NCBI GenBank assembly: GCA_025093555.1
Contig: JAIWNF010000069.1
Location: forward strand, 140,371 to 204,370
Length of the DNA: 64,000 bases
DNA from: Circinella umbellata
Lineage: Eukaryota; Mucoromycota; Mucoromycetes; Mucorales; Lichtheimiaceae
Reading direction: 5' to 3'
Numbering within the stretch: position 1 is the stretch's first letter; each line of letters starts with the position of its first letter. Positions 63,386 to 64,000 of the stretch are shown here, in pieces. The notes under the pieces are model-generated. The model searched no databases. It was not told the DNA's origin and saw only the letters and a list, made by a program, of their open reading frames with translations. Position numbers and translations under genes: made by a program.

Positions 63386-64000
63386 CCTTGAGAGCATATA
63401 AATAATTAGGCTCCAGTGGTTGCGTATCAGTAGTACAGTTTGGGCCATCACGCCGAGATAAGAGATCAGGGACACGATTTTCACGTCCTGGTTTATATTG
63501 AATATCAGGATCGTAAAGTTCAATTTCGGCAATCCAGTGAGTCAGTCTTGGTGTAGGCTTGGTTTTAGATCGAAAATATTTGAGCGGATGGTGATCAGAA
63601 AAAACGGTGTAACGACGTCCATCAATAAAGCACCGCCAAGTTTGTAATGCATGAAGAATAGCTAAAAGCTCTCGCTCTTGTGCGTTCCGCTGCTAAGAGT
63701 TTTTTTGATTCAAAAGCTAAAGGGTGCATTTGACCATCATCACCTTGTTGTAGAAGTACAGTGCCAACAGCATAATCACTGGCATCAGTTTCAACCACAT
63801 AGGGAGCATCTGGGTTGGGTGGTACCAAAATAGGGGCGGCAGTCATATGGTCCTTGAGTTTTTCAAAAGCCACTTGACAATCTTTTGTCTAAACAATTGC
63901 TCTTTTCTTTGCTCGTATACCTTTGGTCAATTCAGTCAAAGGTGCAGCCAAGGAAGCAAACCCTTTTATAAAACGACGATAATGTGATGCCAATCCAACA
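63386..64000 (-). pseudogene. Ty3/gypsy RNase H and polymerase-end fragment, runs off the window
   Basis: The minus strand reads SHYRRFIKGFASLAAPLTEL, a stop, then VAFEKLKDHMTAAPILVPP, VVETDASDYAVGTVLLQQG and HPLAFESKKLLAAER. After one frame change it continues QERELLAILHALQTWRCFID, TVFSDHHPLKYFRSK and DIQYKPGRENRVPDLLSRR. These are the RT end, RNase H and the 'G..N..aD.LSRr' boundary of a Ty3/gypsy polyprotein. One nonsense codon and one frameshift make it inactive. It is clearly a different lineage from the fragment at 60770..61320. Its left border at about 63385 abuts the DDE transposase relic. Confidence 0.85.

Overview
The window reads as nuclear DNA of a Mucoromycota fungus, most likely of the Mucorales. 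It is AT-rich with many homopolymers, has short GT..AG introns with CTRAC-type branch points, and carries ordinary eukaryotic housekeeping genes plus a multi-exon hypothetical family I know from Mucoromycota. The species cannot be named from the sequence alone. REGION 1 (about 1-36 kb) is gene-bearing. It holds a truncated auxin-efflux-carrier-type transporter (-), dynein light chain LC8 (-), a TALE homeodomain factor (-), an 8.5-kb stretch with no recognisable gene, UTP15 (-) and RPL28/uL15 (+) firing divergently from 215 bp, a diubiquitin-AN1 zinc-finger fusion (-), EF-1-gamma (+), a DUF1764 protein (+), a five-exon UBR1 N-recognin of about 2313 aa (-), and a ten-exon peroxisomal dienoyl-CoA isomerase ending in SKL (-). 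Exon-intron structures were rebuilt by hand and their reading phases close. Several products share a theme of ribosome production, translation elongation and ubiquitin-dependent turnover. REGION 2 (about 36-64 kb) is a transposon-rich island. It contains non-autonomous TIR elements with recognisable target-site duplications (Tc1/mariner-like, pogo-like, hAT-like), a solo LTR with a 5-bp duplication, and decayed KDZ, hAT, Mutator-like, DDE, LINE and Ty3/gypsy coding remnants. The most unusual object is a 2.33-kb TIR element (44665..46997) that carries a two-exon coiled-coil protein and sits inside one copy of a duplicated gene; the other copy, inverted about 3.5 kb away, keeps the empty site. 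That host gene belongs to the hypothetical family represented by an intact 508-aa, eight-exon gene at 56863..58871 and a decayed paralog at 49259..51640. Its conserved core (PD...E....E..K) may be a nuclease-like fold; this is inference only.
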